Assembly: GCA_017871115.1 (NCBI GenBank)
Contig: JAFCIZ010000003.1
Coordinates: forward strand, 56,001 to 120,000
Origin: Cunninghamella blakesleeana
Lineage: Eukaryota > Mucoromycota > Mucoromycetes > Mucorales > Cunninghamellaceae
DNA: 64,000 bases
Direction: 5' to 3'
Each line of letters starts with the position of its first letter. The stretch's first letter is position 1. The notes beneath the pieces were generated by a model. It did not search any database. It was not told where the DNA came from and worked only from the letters and a program-made list of their open reading frames with translations. This document shows positions 46,407-57,360 of this stretch, piece after piece. Both the position numbers and the translations under genes were made by a program.

Positions 46407-49080
46407 TCAATTAGGCACCAAGGGTTAAGCACCCGATTTTTTTATGGTTAACCAATTAATATACATAAGATATTAAAAAAAACTTTGTATTACTATTGTC
46501 TTTGCTCCATCTATTGTTATACAATGTTTGAAACGTAAACAAAAGCTACAAGGAATGCTGTATTACAATTGTATTATTATTTGTTTTTTTTTTAAAAAAA
46601 AACATACTAATCCAATTATAACTTCTCTAATTTTCCACAGTCATCATAATGCATCATTTTTTTCAAGAGTGCCGATAATGGTTCATTATCAGCAATAGGT
46701 ATTTTATTCATAAAGATAACTTTTTATTGTGTATACCTATACTTTTGGCCGGTTACTTCTGTTACTTTCCTCCTTTTATTTCATAATAACGGAAATGAAA
46801 ATTGCAATAATAATAGGATTTTTTTTTCCATTCAGAAAAAGCTCTTACAAACGAAAAATTGGTTGATTTTCGAGCGGTAAAATATTCATTTAGATTATAG
46901 TTTTGTTTTGCATGATATTCGTCATTTTATGAAACAGTAATTTTTTTTTACGAGAGTAATGTATTTATAATTATATTTATGTAAATAAATAAACATAATA
47001 TCTTTTTATGGGTTTCTTTTCAATATACTTTTTTTCTTTAATTTCATTTATTTCAATAATAATTGATATATATGTAATATATAATTTGACGATAGATTTA
47101 ATTTTTAATTTTGATTTTTTTAAATAAATAAATAAATAATTACGCTGATTCTTTTCTTTTTTATTAAATTGAATAGTTATTTTTAAGTATTTTATAAAGA
47201 ATTCTAGGTAATACCAAAATTTAAAGTTTTGTAGTATTATTCGTTTTTTTGATTTTCGTTCGGTGATGTTATAGTTATGGGAAATGAAATAGAGTCATAT
47301 TTTACCATAATTTAAGGTTTCGTACTTAATTTTAATGCCCCAACACCTTTTTTTAGTGAATTAACTAAAAAGAGTAAATATTTTTATTATTACCCAAAGG
47401 ATAAATAAATAAATGTAGAAAAAGTTTGCTGTGAAAAAAAAAAAAAAAAAAAAAAAAAAAGATGTAGCAATATTGACAAACTGACAAATAAAATATTAGT
47501 ACTTTTTGTTAAATTGGCATTAAAGGGATGAAGTTGCACATCAAAACTTTTTTGAATAATATTCAAGCATAACCTCAAAAAATCTCTGCTTATTTTTTAT
47601 TACTTTTTTATGTAACTGTTCAAAAAACATGAAATAATAAACCTATTCATAACGGGAAAATGACTTTTTTTTTAAATCACTTATTCCTAGTAGTTCAATT
47701 TACTATTATTTTTTTTAGAAGATAAAAGCATAATATTGCAATATTATTTTGTTATATTATATATTATATTTTATGTCATATATTATAATATTATTAAATA
47801 AACAAAATCAGTGATCTAAAATTTTAACAGTAATAAATTCAAGCTTTTTGTGTTCTGCCTTTTTTTTTAAAAAAAAAAATGAGGTTCAAATCACGTGCGA
47901 ATGTAGATTTAGAAATTTGAATGGTAGCCAACAAAAGTATTCAGAGTGCCAAAAATAGTAATCTATAAGCTTTAAAGGTTTAAAAAGTAAAAATATTTAA
48001 TCAAGGTTCTATTGAGCAGTTATAAAAAATAAATGAAAGAGTTTCATATCAAGATAATGTGATGTCGTTGATGCCAAGCTGAATGGCTTTGAGTAAAATA
48101 CAAAAAATCATGGACAATAGGGTCGTATCGAATTGTAGTCGATGCGAGAGTTTTATTAAAATAGAATTTAAACAAATAAAATTAAATATAGTCAGCCATA
48201 GCAATCAAAATATGGATAAGTTTATTATTATAATTATATATACAATGGTTATGAAAATAAAAGTCTAAAGATTATATTTAAAATGATGGAATATAATGGT
48301 AAATAATGGTGTAGTTACTATGATACTAATTTGAAATTAAAAAAAGTACTATTATGAGATCTTTGCCTTCTCTTTTAGTGAAAGTGTGTGTGTGTTTTTT
48401 TTGAATCATACATCGAAAACGTTGGTGTAACATTTAAAAATGTTGAATATCCTACATTATAAATATAAATAATAAATGCTTATCATCACGTTTGATAAAA
48501 AAGGCAAAACTGTTAGAGTATGAATGGTAATTTAATGTTAATGATAAGTTTAATAGGACTGTATACTACTTGATATTAACAATGAGTTTAATATAACTAT
48601 AAAAACATTTCAGTTCATATAAAAGTTAAAAAAGAACATTTTCAAACTACTTTAAATTACTAAAATAGAAAGTAGAATTTTAAAAAGCTATCCTATTTTT
48701 AAATCGCTGAGCTTTCTTAAAAATAATGTTGACCACAAGATCAAATTATAACCCTAGTTCACCTATTTCTAGCATTAATATTTAAACAATCTAGCATGCC
48801 TGGTTATCTTTTCATATAATAAAAATACTTTTATATATACAAAAAAAATAACTAAATATGATCTAATTCCATCTAATGGTTATAATAAGTTGATAGATTG
48901 ATGTTCTAAAGTGTGTTGTAATAAGTGTTATGAATAAATATCAAGTATGAAAAATAGAGATTTTCGTTAAAGTATCTGATATATAGCCAATGTTATTCCT
49001 ATTTTTTCTTTATTGTACAAAAGCCTTAAAATTGAAAAAATAAATAAAAATTATTGAGTTCAAACTAAATTATTGAAAGG

Positions 49081-49088
49081 TATAAAAA
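49081..49088 (+). promoter_or_regulatory. TATA box of S10 copy 2
   Basis: TATAAAAA lies 84 bp upstream of the start codon at 49165. Confidence 0.5.
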
Positions 49089-49164
49089 CCAAAGATTTAT
49101 TTTCTTTTCCTTTCTTTTCTTTTAATTTTGTATTTATATATATATAAAACTATATTATTAAAAA

Positions 49165-51226
49165 ATGATAGCCAACTCATTCATAATCGCACTATTTACT
49201 CTTGTTACCGCCAGTACCTTCTTTGTATCTTCTTTACCAGTTACTACAGATAGCAACGTATTTCACAGTAAAGTCTACCCAAATCTTACAGTGACCTTTA
49301 AAACTCCGAATCTATGTGATCCAACAGTTAAACAGGTAAAGTTAAATAGTATATATATATATTTATAAAAAAAGGCTATTTACCAAAGAAATATAAATTT
49401 ATTAACTTCAATTTTTTTTTTAATTAGTATTCTGGCTATGTAGATGTCACTGAAAATGATCATTATTTCTTTTGGTTTTTTGAGAGTCGCCAACTACCCG
49501 AGAAAGCACCTTTGACTATATATCTAAATGGGGGTCCGGGAGCATCGTCAATGGTGTAAGTATAAAAAAAAAAGAATCGATGTAATATAAATTAATATAT
49601 TTTAATTTTTTTTTAGTGGAGTCTGGCAGGTAATATAATAGTATTAGTAAATAGAAGGAACTGAGATTTTTATTAAACTATTTTTGTTTCAATAATAATT
49701 ATAATAGGAAATGGGCCCATGTAGAGTAAATGAAGATGGAAGTCAAGCTATATATAACGAGAAAGGAAGTTGGAATAAGATTTCCAACATGTTATTTATT
49801 GATCAACCTTCTAGTACAGGTTTTTCTTACGGAAGTAGTAATATCACGACTACTAAAGAAGCTACTAAATATATATACACCTTCATACAGCTCTTTTTAG
49901 AAGCTTTCACACAATATCAACATAATGACGTTTTGCTTTATGGGTAATTTTATACTTACAAATATGATTAAAACAATTAATATATACTTATGACTATAAT
50001 ATTTGTTATTTTAAAATATAAGGGAAAGTTTTGGGGGTCATTTTGTCCCTGCTTATGGTGATTATTTTATACAGCAAAATCAACTCAATGATTCAAATCA
50101 TATTCCAATTAATTTAAAATCAGCTGGTATTGGAAATGGCCTGACAGATCCTTTTATTCAAAAGTAAGAATATTATATAATGATTTATTATTAAAAGCCT
50201 TATATATATTAGTGTTAAAGCTATATCTAAAAATTTTCTATAGTCAGTATTTAGAAAAAATGGCATGCAATTCAACTTGTAAGTATATATTTATAAAGAA
50301 ATTTTCATAACTCTGTAATATAATTTTTTTTTTTTTTTTTAGATGGCTCTGTATTAACTAAGGATATGTGTGAAGTGATGAAATTGAATACACCTATATG
50401 TACTAAGCTTAGTAAGTTTTTTATATAAATGATCAATTTATTTTTTTATTTATCTATAAATTTATATTCGTTTTTACTAGCCGAAAAGTGTTATCAAACA
50501 AATGAAAACCAAGATTGTCTTCAAGCATTTACTTATTGTACTCTAAGTGTTCAATATGTATACTTTAATAGCGGAAGAAGTGTATATGATGTTCGTGTTA
50601 CTAAAGATGAACCAGAGACATATATAAACTTTCTTAATAAAACGTCCACTCTAGAAACTATTGGCGCAAGAAAACCTTATATTTCATTAAATACAGAAGT
50701 GGTAAGTTAATATTAATTTAAATCCATATATTACCTAAATTAATTTATATATGTTTAATTATTGTATGAAACAGACAGCTAAGTTTGGCGCCACTGGCGA
50801 TTTGTAAGTAAATAATATCATTATCATTTTTATTACTGTTCTAAAATATTTCACTGTATAAGCTTATAATTATATATGTATTTTTTTATAATTATTAGCA
50901 TGAGGACATACGCACCTCAAGTAGCTAATTTATTGAATAATGGTGTTAAAGTATTGGTATACTCTGGCGATAGTGATTTTATATGTACATGGTATGGGGG
51001 GCATGCTTGGGCTAATCAATTAAAATTTAAAAGCAATCAAATATTTCAAAAAGACCAATTAAAACCTTGGTATGTTGGAGATAAGGAAGCGGGCCAAATT
51101 CAGCAAGGTGGGAATTTAACTTTTTTACGAGTTTATCAAGCTAGTCATTATGTAGCCATTGATCAACCTGAGGTAGCATTAAAAATGTTTATTGATCAAG
51201 TTCAATCAATTCAATTAAATAAATAA
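49165..51226 (+). CDS. secreted serine carboxypeptidase (S10), copy 2
   Basis: Ten predicted exons: 49165-49335, 49428-49555, 49617-49629 (a 13-nt microexon), 49708-49943, 50023-50163, 50244-50278, 50343-50411, 50481-50701, 50775-50803 and 50899-51226, giving 456 aa. A signal peptide is present (hydrophobic start ending TFFVSSLP). Catalytic residues are Ser185 in [10 protein letters not shown], Asp372 in [11 protein letters not shown] and His431 in QASHYV; the Gly before His, usual in the family, is Ser here. The oxyanion motif is NGGPGASS, Ala for Cys. The matching Cys before the Asp loop is missing (PYISLNTEV). Exon lengths 171, 128, 35, 69 and 29 are identical to copy 1, confirming recent common descent. 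Convergent with the HET gene downstream. Confidence 0.9.
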
Positions 51227-51484
51227 AAATTGGCATATAAAATTGTATGCACACACACATAATCATATTTATTATTTAGGTTTTAAGGAAATAGTTTTTT
51301 TTATTTAACTTTTTATGTAAACCAAAAATGTAAATATTTTTTTGTATTTTTGTTTTAGAATGAAAAAAATAATAATAATTACATTAACAATAAAAAAATC
51401 AAACTTATATACAATAATATCATTTAAAAATTTATCTTCTATCTTTATTTTTTATTATCATTAAAGGCAATAAAGTTTAAATAA

Positions 51485-54169
51485 TCAATAAATAATAAAA
51501 GTTTCATTTAATTCGGTATTATAGGGACCAGTAAATCCGTCTTGATTTTGAAATAAATCCATATCATCTTGATTATAATTATAACGATGGAGTAACCATT
51601 TATTTTGTTTTGGATGTCCAACTAGTGAAAGATGATTACAGGAAGATGAGAAAGTGGTGGGTTTATCTTGAGAAGAAATAAATAAAGGTATTGTAATGAA
51701 TTTTAATTCATTTGCTTTCCATTGTAAATTATTCTGAACTAAAACAAAGGACCATTTATCATAGAATTTATTCAATAGTTTTTCATTTTCATTTTTATAG
51801 TATTTTTTCACTTTTAGTAAAAGTTTAGGTATACTTTTATTACTATTATCCAGAGTAATATCCAAAATGTTGGGTATAATTCCATTATCATCATCAGCAG
51901 TGGGCAATGAAATATCTATTGGTAGTGATTTAGCAGTGCCTGGTATTTTGTGTTGATGGGACGATTCTGGCGCTATAGGTGCTGAAATAGGCATCGATGA
52001 ATAAGGTGCTGTAGGCATAGGTTCATTACTGTTTTCATTTTTATTTGTATTATTATTATATTGACTATACGAAATCTTCTTGGCAGATTTTTTTAATTGA
52101 AACGGTAATACTTTACTATCATCAATAGTTGTTTCTGTTGTTTTATTCATCTCTATGACCTGTGGTATAGTATAAGAGTATGAAACAGTAGTAGTAGGCG
52201 GTGGAGGTAAAGTAGATGATGAATCTGAAAGGATATTACTACATAAACTTGTTTCTAATTGAATAGACTGTGATTTTAATGTTGGCTTAAGTTCTATACT
52301 ACTTGGATCTTTATAAAGTTCATTAATCACAAGCCCGTTTTGGTTATAATATGTTACAAAAGAAGGTAACGATAAGAGAGATGACATGGAGCAAGCGTGT
52401 AATAAACATACTTTGTCATCTAAATCCATCCATTCAAATAAGTTTAATCTGACAGAAACTAAATCCGTTATTTCCATTTCCATTATCGTCTGGTTAGTGA
52501 TTACTCGATTAAAATATTTTTTCCACAATGGCAAAATTGCAAAGTAACGATCTTGGTTTTTTGTTGCCTTTGAATTTAATATCATGTCTAAACATTCCCT
52601 TTTTCCTAACCGGTCATTTATCTTTTTCCAAAATAATTTGCCCATTATCCTCCAGCCGATTTTGTTTCGATGCCATTTATAATTGGTATATAAAGGTGAT
52701 ATAATGGATGCCGTATAATAGTCTTCCGACGATGTAGTTGCTGGTAATAAAGTTTCTTCATCATCATCATCATCATCGTTGTCGCGTTGAGTACTAGATT
52801 CTGTATTATTTTTAAAAGACAAATTGTCATTACCAAAAAGATTCCAAAAAAAGAGTGGTATCTGATCTTTTTCATGACAATCCAGTATTGATTGCCAATC
52901 CATAGATAAAAACAATAACTTCATTGGTGTAGAGATCTTTTTTTTTGCTATATGATATTCACTAATGACCCAAGCACGATTCGACCAATCATTGATAAGA
53001 AATTGTAAAAAATTATAAGCCATTTCTAATTCACTTTCATATTGTTTTGATAATTGTTTACATCTTTGTAGTTGAATATCTTTAAGTAATTTGCGTTGTT
53101 CGATATGAGCATTATTATACATAGAGAGTTGTTGTTCCAAAATATCGTCTAGCTTGTCATTTCCAAAAAAAGAATTCAAATATTGTCTTCCCCTACTATA
53201 TACCTGTTGCTGTTGTTCTGTATTATCATTTGTATTAGCTGAGAAAGAGTCAGTAGAATTAAAATGATCCCAAGGTATTTTTGATGGTAGATGAATCAAT
53301 GTCGTAAAATTAATATTTGTTGATATTAAGTTTAGCATTGATTGTTGTTGATCATTTATATCAGTTGATTGGAAAGAGGAGGTTATATTATCATCGCAAT
53401 CGTCATCTGTACCAACAAGATTATTACTATTATTATTATTACGTTGATAATTAGTTAACCAATGGTAAATCCATTTTGTTTCAATATCATGTAATGACTG
53501 TTGATGATAGTGAATCTTATTTTTGTTTTCATTTGGATGCTCCTGACAATAGGCCAACATCATAGAATGATAAATGTAATTAGAGTATTTTTTAATTAAT
53601 TGAAAATGATGATGATTTGCTGAATTAACTGATAAATGAGCATAATGTAAATCAGGTACAGCAATAATAAAAGAGGCTTGCTCATAGATTTGATCCATAT
53701 GACGAATAGTGGCTTTACGCTGTACGATATCCTGTTGATCAATAGAAATGGTATCCACCCATACATAAGGGATTTGTTGTAAATCTTGTTCTTTTTGTAA
53801 AAGTCGGCATAGACGATAAAAGTCTTGTATGGCAAATGACGTCACATGTGATTTATAGACAGTGGTAGGTACGATCTGTTCTTGAAGTTCCCCCCAACGA
53901 TATGATATAGTTATATAATTTATTTCTTTCATTGGTTTGGTTATACACTGAATCCTGTTTTGTTCCAAAGTTTTTTTAATATCTATTACTGTTATATCTA
54001 TTATTGTGGCTTCTTTTTGTCCTGGTTGTTTATCTTTATTATTTTCATCCTTTTTATTATCATTATCATTGTTATGGTGGCGATGTTTATGATGATGATT
54101 TGTCCCAAAAAAGGAATCGAATGCCAAATGAATTTTTTTTTTTATTTCTTTTGTATTAAACATATACAT
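51485..54169 (-). CDS. HET-domain (heterokaryon incompatibility-like) protein, copy 2
   Basis: Single exon, 894 aa. A His/Asn/Asp/Lys-rich N-terminal stretch (about 24-50) precedes the HET motifs: YITISYRWGE (85-94), YVWVDTISIDQ (135-145) and IYEQASFIIAVPDL (161-174). Downstream blocks shared with copy 1 (10828-13416) include NRAWVISEYHIAKK, RLGKRECLDMILNSKATKNQ and MEITDLVSVRLNLFEWMDL. A further C-terminal region with Ser/Thr/Pro-rich linkers follows. The two introns that split the HET motif set in copy 1 are absent, so introns were lost here or gained there. Function is inferred from the domain only. Convergent with S10 copy 2 (258 bp apart) and divergent from the kelch-like gene (477 bp). 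Confidence 0.88.
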   Translation of the reverse strand: MYMFNTKEIKKKIHLAFDSFFGTNHHHKHRHHNNDNDNKKDENNKDKQPGQKEATIIDITVIDIKKTLEQNRIQCITKPMKEINYITISYRWGELQEQIVPTTVYKSHVTSFAIQDFYRLCRLLQKEQDLQQIPYVWVDTISIDQQDIVQRKATIRHMDQIYEQASFIIAVPDLHYAHLSVNSANHHHFQLIKKYSNYIYHSMMLAYCQEHPNENKNKIHYHQQSLHDIETKWIYHWLTNYQRNNNNSNNLVGTDDDCDDNITSSFQSTDINDQQQSMLNLISTNINFTTLIHLPSKIPWDHFNSTDSFSANTNDNTEQQQQVYSRGRQYLNSFFGNDKLDDILEQQLSMYNNAHIEQRKLLKDIQLQRCKQLSKQYESELEMAYNFLQFLINDWSNRAWVISEYHIAKKKISTPMKLLFLSMDWQSILDCHEKDQIPLFFWNLFGNDNLSFKNNTESSTQRDNDDDDDDEETLLPATTSSEDYYTASIISPLYTNYKWHRNKIGWRIMGKLFWKKINDRLGKRECLDMILNSKATKNQDRYFAILPLWKKYFNRVITNQTIMEMEITDLVSVRLNLFEWMDLDDKVCLLHACSMSSLLSLPSFVTYYNQNGLVINELYKDPSSIELKPTLKSQSIQLETSLCSNILSDSSSTLPPPPTTTVSYSYTIPQVIEMNKTTETTIDDSKVLPFQLKKSAKKISYSQYNNNTNKNENSNEPMPTAPYSSMPISAPIAPESSHQHKIPGTAKSLPIDISLPTADDDNGIIPNILDITLDNSNKSIPKLLLKVKKYYKNENEKLLNKFYDKWSFVLVQNNLQWKANELKFITIPLFISSQDKPTTFSSSCNHLSLVGHPKQNKWLLHRYNYNQDDMDLFQNQDGFTGPYNTELNETFIIY

Positions 54170-54646
54170 GGTGTTTAATATTATAAAATACGAAATAGAA
54201 AAAAGAAAGGGAAAAGGAAAAAGAAAAGTAAAAAAAAAAAAAAATTTAATAGACGCTAAAGATTTTGGCGTAAGTTACACATTTTTTTTAAATTCCGGTT
54301 TTTTTTTTCATATTACTGCTTAATTAACGAAAAATAATAAAAAGTATAAAAATATAAATAACTGCTGCAAATAAAATCTGATTTATTGTTAAATAATACA
54401 ACTTGATTGGGTGAAATTATTATTTTTATATTATGCAAATCATAAAAGTAGTTTATACAATGGCTTGGTTTTTTTTTTAAGTTTGAGGTGAATTTCTTAA
54501 TTTGTATCGATCATTTTAAAATAAATTTCATCTTTTTGATCTTAGGGATGGCTTAGTGAAACGAAAGGTAAATAGTATTTTTTGTTTCTTTCATTCATTC
54601 ATTCTTTCTTTCTTTCTTTCTTTTTAAAATTTATTAAAAAATAGAT
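54170..54646. other. divergent intergenic region
   Basis: Lies between HET copy 2 (minus) and the kelch-like gene (plus); should contain both promoters. A (TTTC)n run lies just before the kelch-like start at about 54590-54625. No gene seen. Confidence 0.55.
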
Positions 54647-56653
54647 ATGGTAAAATTATTATTACTGATATCTATATTATTATTTTATCATACTCTTTAT
54701 ATTTTATGTGATCCGTATGGCCGCATAAATCCAGGTAAAGCTTGAGATTAAAAAAGTGTTTTTTCAGTTTATTATTATCATTGTTAATATTATTATATTT
54801 TAATAGGTTGTTCATTAATTCAATCAACTATTTATTGCTTTGGTGGTTTTAAAAAAATAAATACCGAATTTTACTATACAAGCGCTATAAACGAACATGT
54901 TTCTTTAGATTTAACAGCTGTAATTGACCTCTCTTTTAAAATATTAAATACATCTAATATACAATGGAAAAACGTATCCAACCGTTTGCATCAAAAACGT
55001 TTACAAAAATTAGGTAATGTTGCGACCGTAGATTTAACAGATGATACTTATTTACTTTTTGGTGAATCCATGCACTATAAATCTCGGCTCTCTTTAGAAG
55101 ATTATATACCATCATCGTTCTATTTTATGCAGTATCATCCGCAAAATGATAGTTGGATTGATAGACCGTTATATAAAACAAATAGTAACAATATTATTTA
55201 TTACGAGTAAGTTTTTATATATATATATATATAATGTAAATTAATATGAGAATAAATCTCTCTCTCTCTCTATTAGTGTTCGACCGGATCTTGTCAATTT
55301 TGGAAATAATAAAGTTTGGTTATGGGGTAACTCAGCATATAATAACGATTTATCTCTTTTTTATTTATATAATTATCAAACATCAACATGGTTTTATCAA
55401 GATATAAGTAATCAACCCATAAGGTATGGCCATTCAACTGTATTTTCCAGAAAAAACGGTTTAATTTATATTCTTGGTGGGTATTCGTTAAAAGAGTATC
55501 CATCAACAAATAGTAGTCTCGATTTTTATTCCATCCTTACTTTTAATACAACTTCTTTGGATTGGTCAACTTTAAACTCAAAAGGTGACATACCAACCAA
55601 TAGAGGTTCACATACAGCTATAGAATGTAGGAGGAAAAAAAAAAAACAAAAAAAAAAAAAGATCTCTAGAACATGATGAATTAATTTTTTTTTTAAAAAA
55701 AAAAAAACATGGCGTAGCTTCGGATCAAAATTATTTATTAATATACGGTGGCTCTTTAATATCAAATAACAAAGGTACATAAGAACTATTCATTTTAGAA
55801 AAATACGATCAAATAAAAATAACAGGTTACTCATTCGTTAAGATCATCAATTATTTTTTAAAATGTTATAGTATCTGTTACACAAGATGTATATTATGTT
55901 TATGATATCTTTAATAATACATTTACAAAGGTGCCACTTTCTTTGGGTGAATCAAACCAAATGAATATCACTCGATTTGGCCATTATGGTAAATATTGAT
56001 TTATTTTATTAAAATGTTATTTATATATTTATTTATTTTTAATTTTTTTTTTAAAATATAGCAACACTTTATCAAACCAAATATCTCATTTTAGCATTTG
56101 GTTTTCAAGATGAAAATAAACCTAGCGATAGTATAAATGTTATAGACGTTACTAATCCGTTTTACCCAGTTTTTTTACCAACTTCTATTCAAAATCCTTT
56201 ACCAACCTCCTCTACCCTTTCAACACCTACGTCTACAAATACTAATAATGATGAAAAAGGTATTTTTGCAGGCGACACATTGAAAAAAACAATTATTAGT
56301 ATATCCGTTATTGCAGTTATCGTAAAGCAAATATATAAAAATAATAAAGAGAGAATAAGGAGCAAAATTTACAGTAAATCTAATTTTTTTTTTTTTGCAT
56401 TTTTTAAAATCTATAGATAGCTTTTTCTGGAATATTTTTGTTCATTAGATACAGAAAAAGAAAACAAAAACTGGTGCCGGGAATTATACAAGAAGAAGAA
56501 TTGCGAATGATAGATCATCATTTTATTATGATAGGGAATAAAAAAAAGTTGGGTCATAATGAAGAAGGTGAAATAATGAAAACTTATATACCAACAGCTC
56601 TAACAAAAAAGAATCATCTTCAAGGTGGTAGGATGAAATTAGGTCCCAGTTGA
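54647..56653 (+). CDS. kelch-repeat single-pass membrane protein
   Basis: Seven predicted exons: 54647-54734, 54807-55206, 55277-55626, 55718-55774, 55872-55988, 56062-56321 and 56417-56653, all frame-consistent, giving about 502 aa. Exon 1 encodes a signal peptide (MVKLLLLISILLFYHTLYIL). The ectodomain has kelch-like units: STIYCFGGF, KVWLWGNSA, IRYGHSTVFSRK then LIYILGGYS, GSHTAIE then LLIYGGS, and YLILAFGFQD. A Thr/Ser/Pro-rich stalk leads to one transmembrane helix (about 414-434, split by the last intron) and a basic stop-transfer RYRKRKQK, then a short cytoplasmic tail. Such kelch/galactose-oxidase-like surface proteins are numerous in Mucoromycota; ligands are unknown. Poly-A and poly-T runs occupy intron 3. 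Confidence 0.83.
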
Positions 56654-57360
56654 ATTAAGTTTAAAAAGGGACTTTTTTATTTATTTGTATTATAAAATGT
56701 CAAACAGAACGAGGCGAAGCTTAAATCATTTATTATTATTATGCATCACTTTATTTCTTTATTTTATCACTATATACATACTATTGATTTAATAATTTTT
56801 AAGCCTTGTTTCATATAAAGAGCCTAGGCTGCAATAATATATATATATATAAATATATATATTAAATTAAATGATTCATTTTATCCCCAGTAAACTATTT
56901 TTTATGTATTTCCTTTTATTTTATTTTTATTTACTAAATTTTAATTGGTATATGTATATATATTAATTTAGATACAATAATAAATAAATAATATAAAATA
57001 TAATAGAATAGAATAGAATAGAATTATTAACAGTTATCTCAAAAAAAAGTATTTTCGGACATTCATTTATCCTTTAAGCTTGAATTTTAAGCGTGGTCGG
57101 TCGAAATTAAAGTCAGCATTTTTTATTTTAGTTGACTTTTTTCTGGTGCTTTCTTTTTTCTTTCTCTTTCTTTTTTTAAGTTAATTATTTATTAATTTAT
57201 TTTTGAAATATATATTTATATATACATATTTATATATTTATATAAACCTATTCTATTTTCTATTCTTCTTTTTTTTTCTATTTTCCATTTTCTTTTTTAA
57301 AGTGTAAAAAACTATATCCTTTTTTATTTTATTTTGTTATAAACAACAAACTTATTAAAT
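56654..57360. other. intergenic region upstream of RING gene
   Basis: No gene seen. It contains (TA)n and AATAG repeats (57001-57025) and long pyrimidine tracts before 57361. It should hold the RING gene promoter. Confidence 0.55.

Larger units (their letters stand above)
46345..49164. other. 2.8-kb gene-poor region
   Basis: No gene recognised. It contains a poly-A run of about 26 bp at 47435-47460 and many homopolymers. A short, less AT-rich island at about 48055-48165 looks like a decayed fragment of something coding or repetitive, but gives no readable product. The S10 copy 2 promoter occupies the right end. Confidence 0.5.

Noticed and set aside
48055..48268. Small frame and less AT-rich island
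   Set aside because: No readable product in any frame; possibly a decayed repeat, not enough to annotate.
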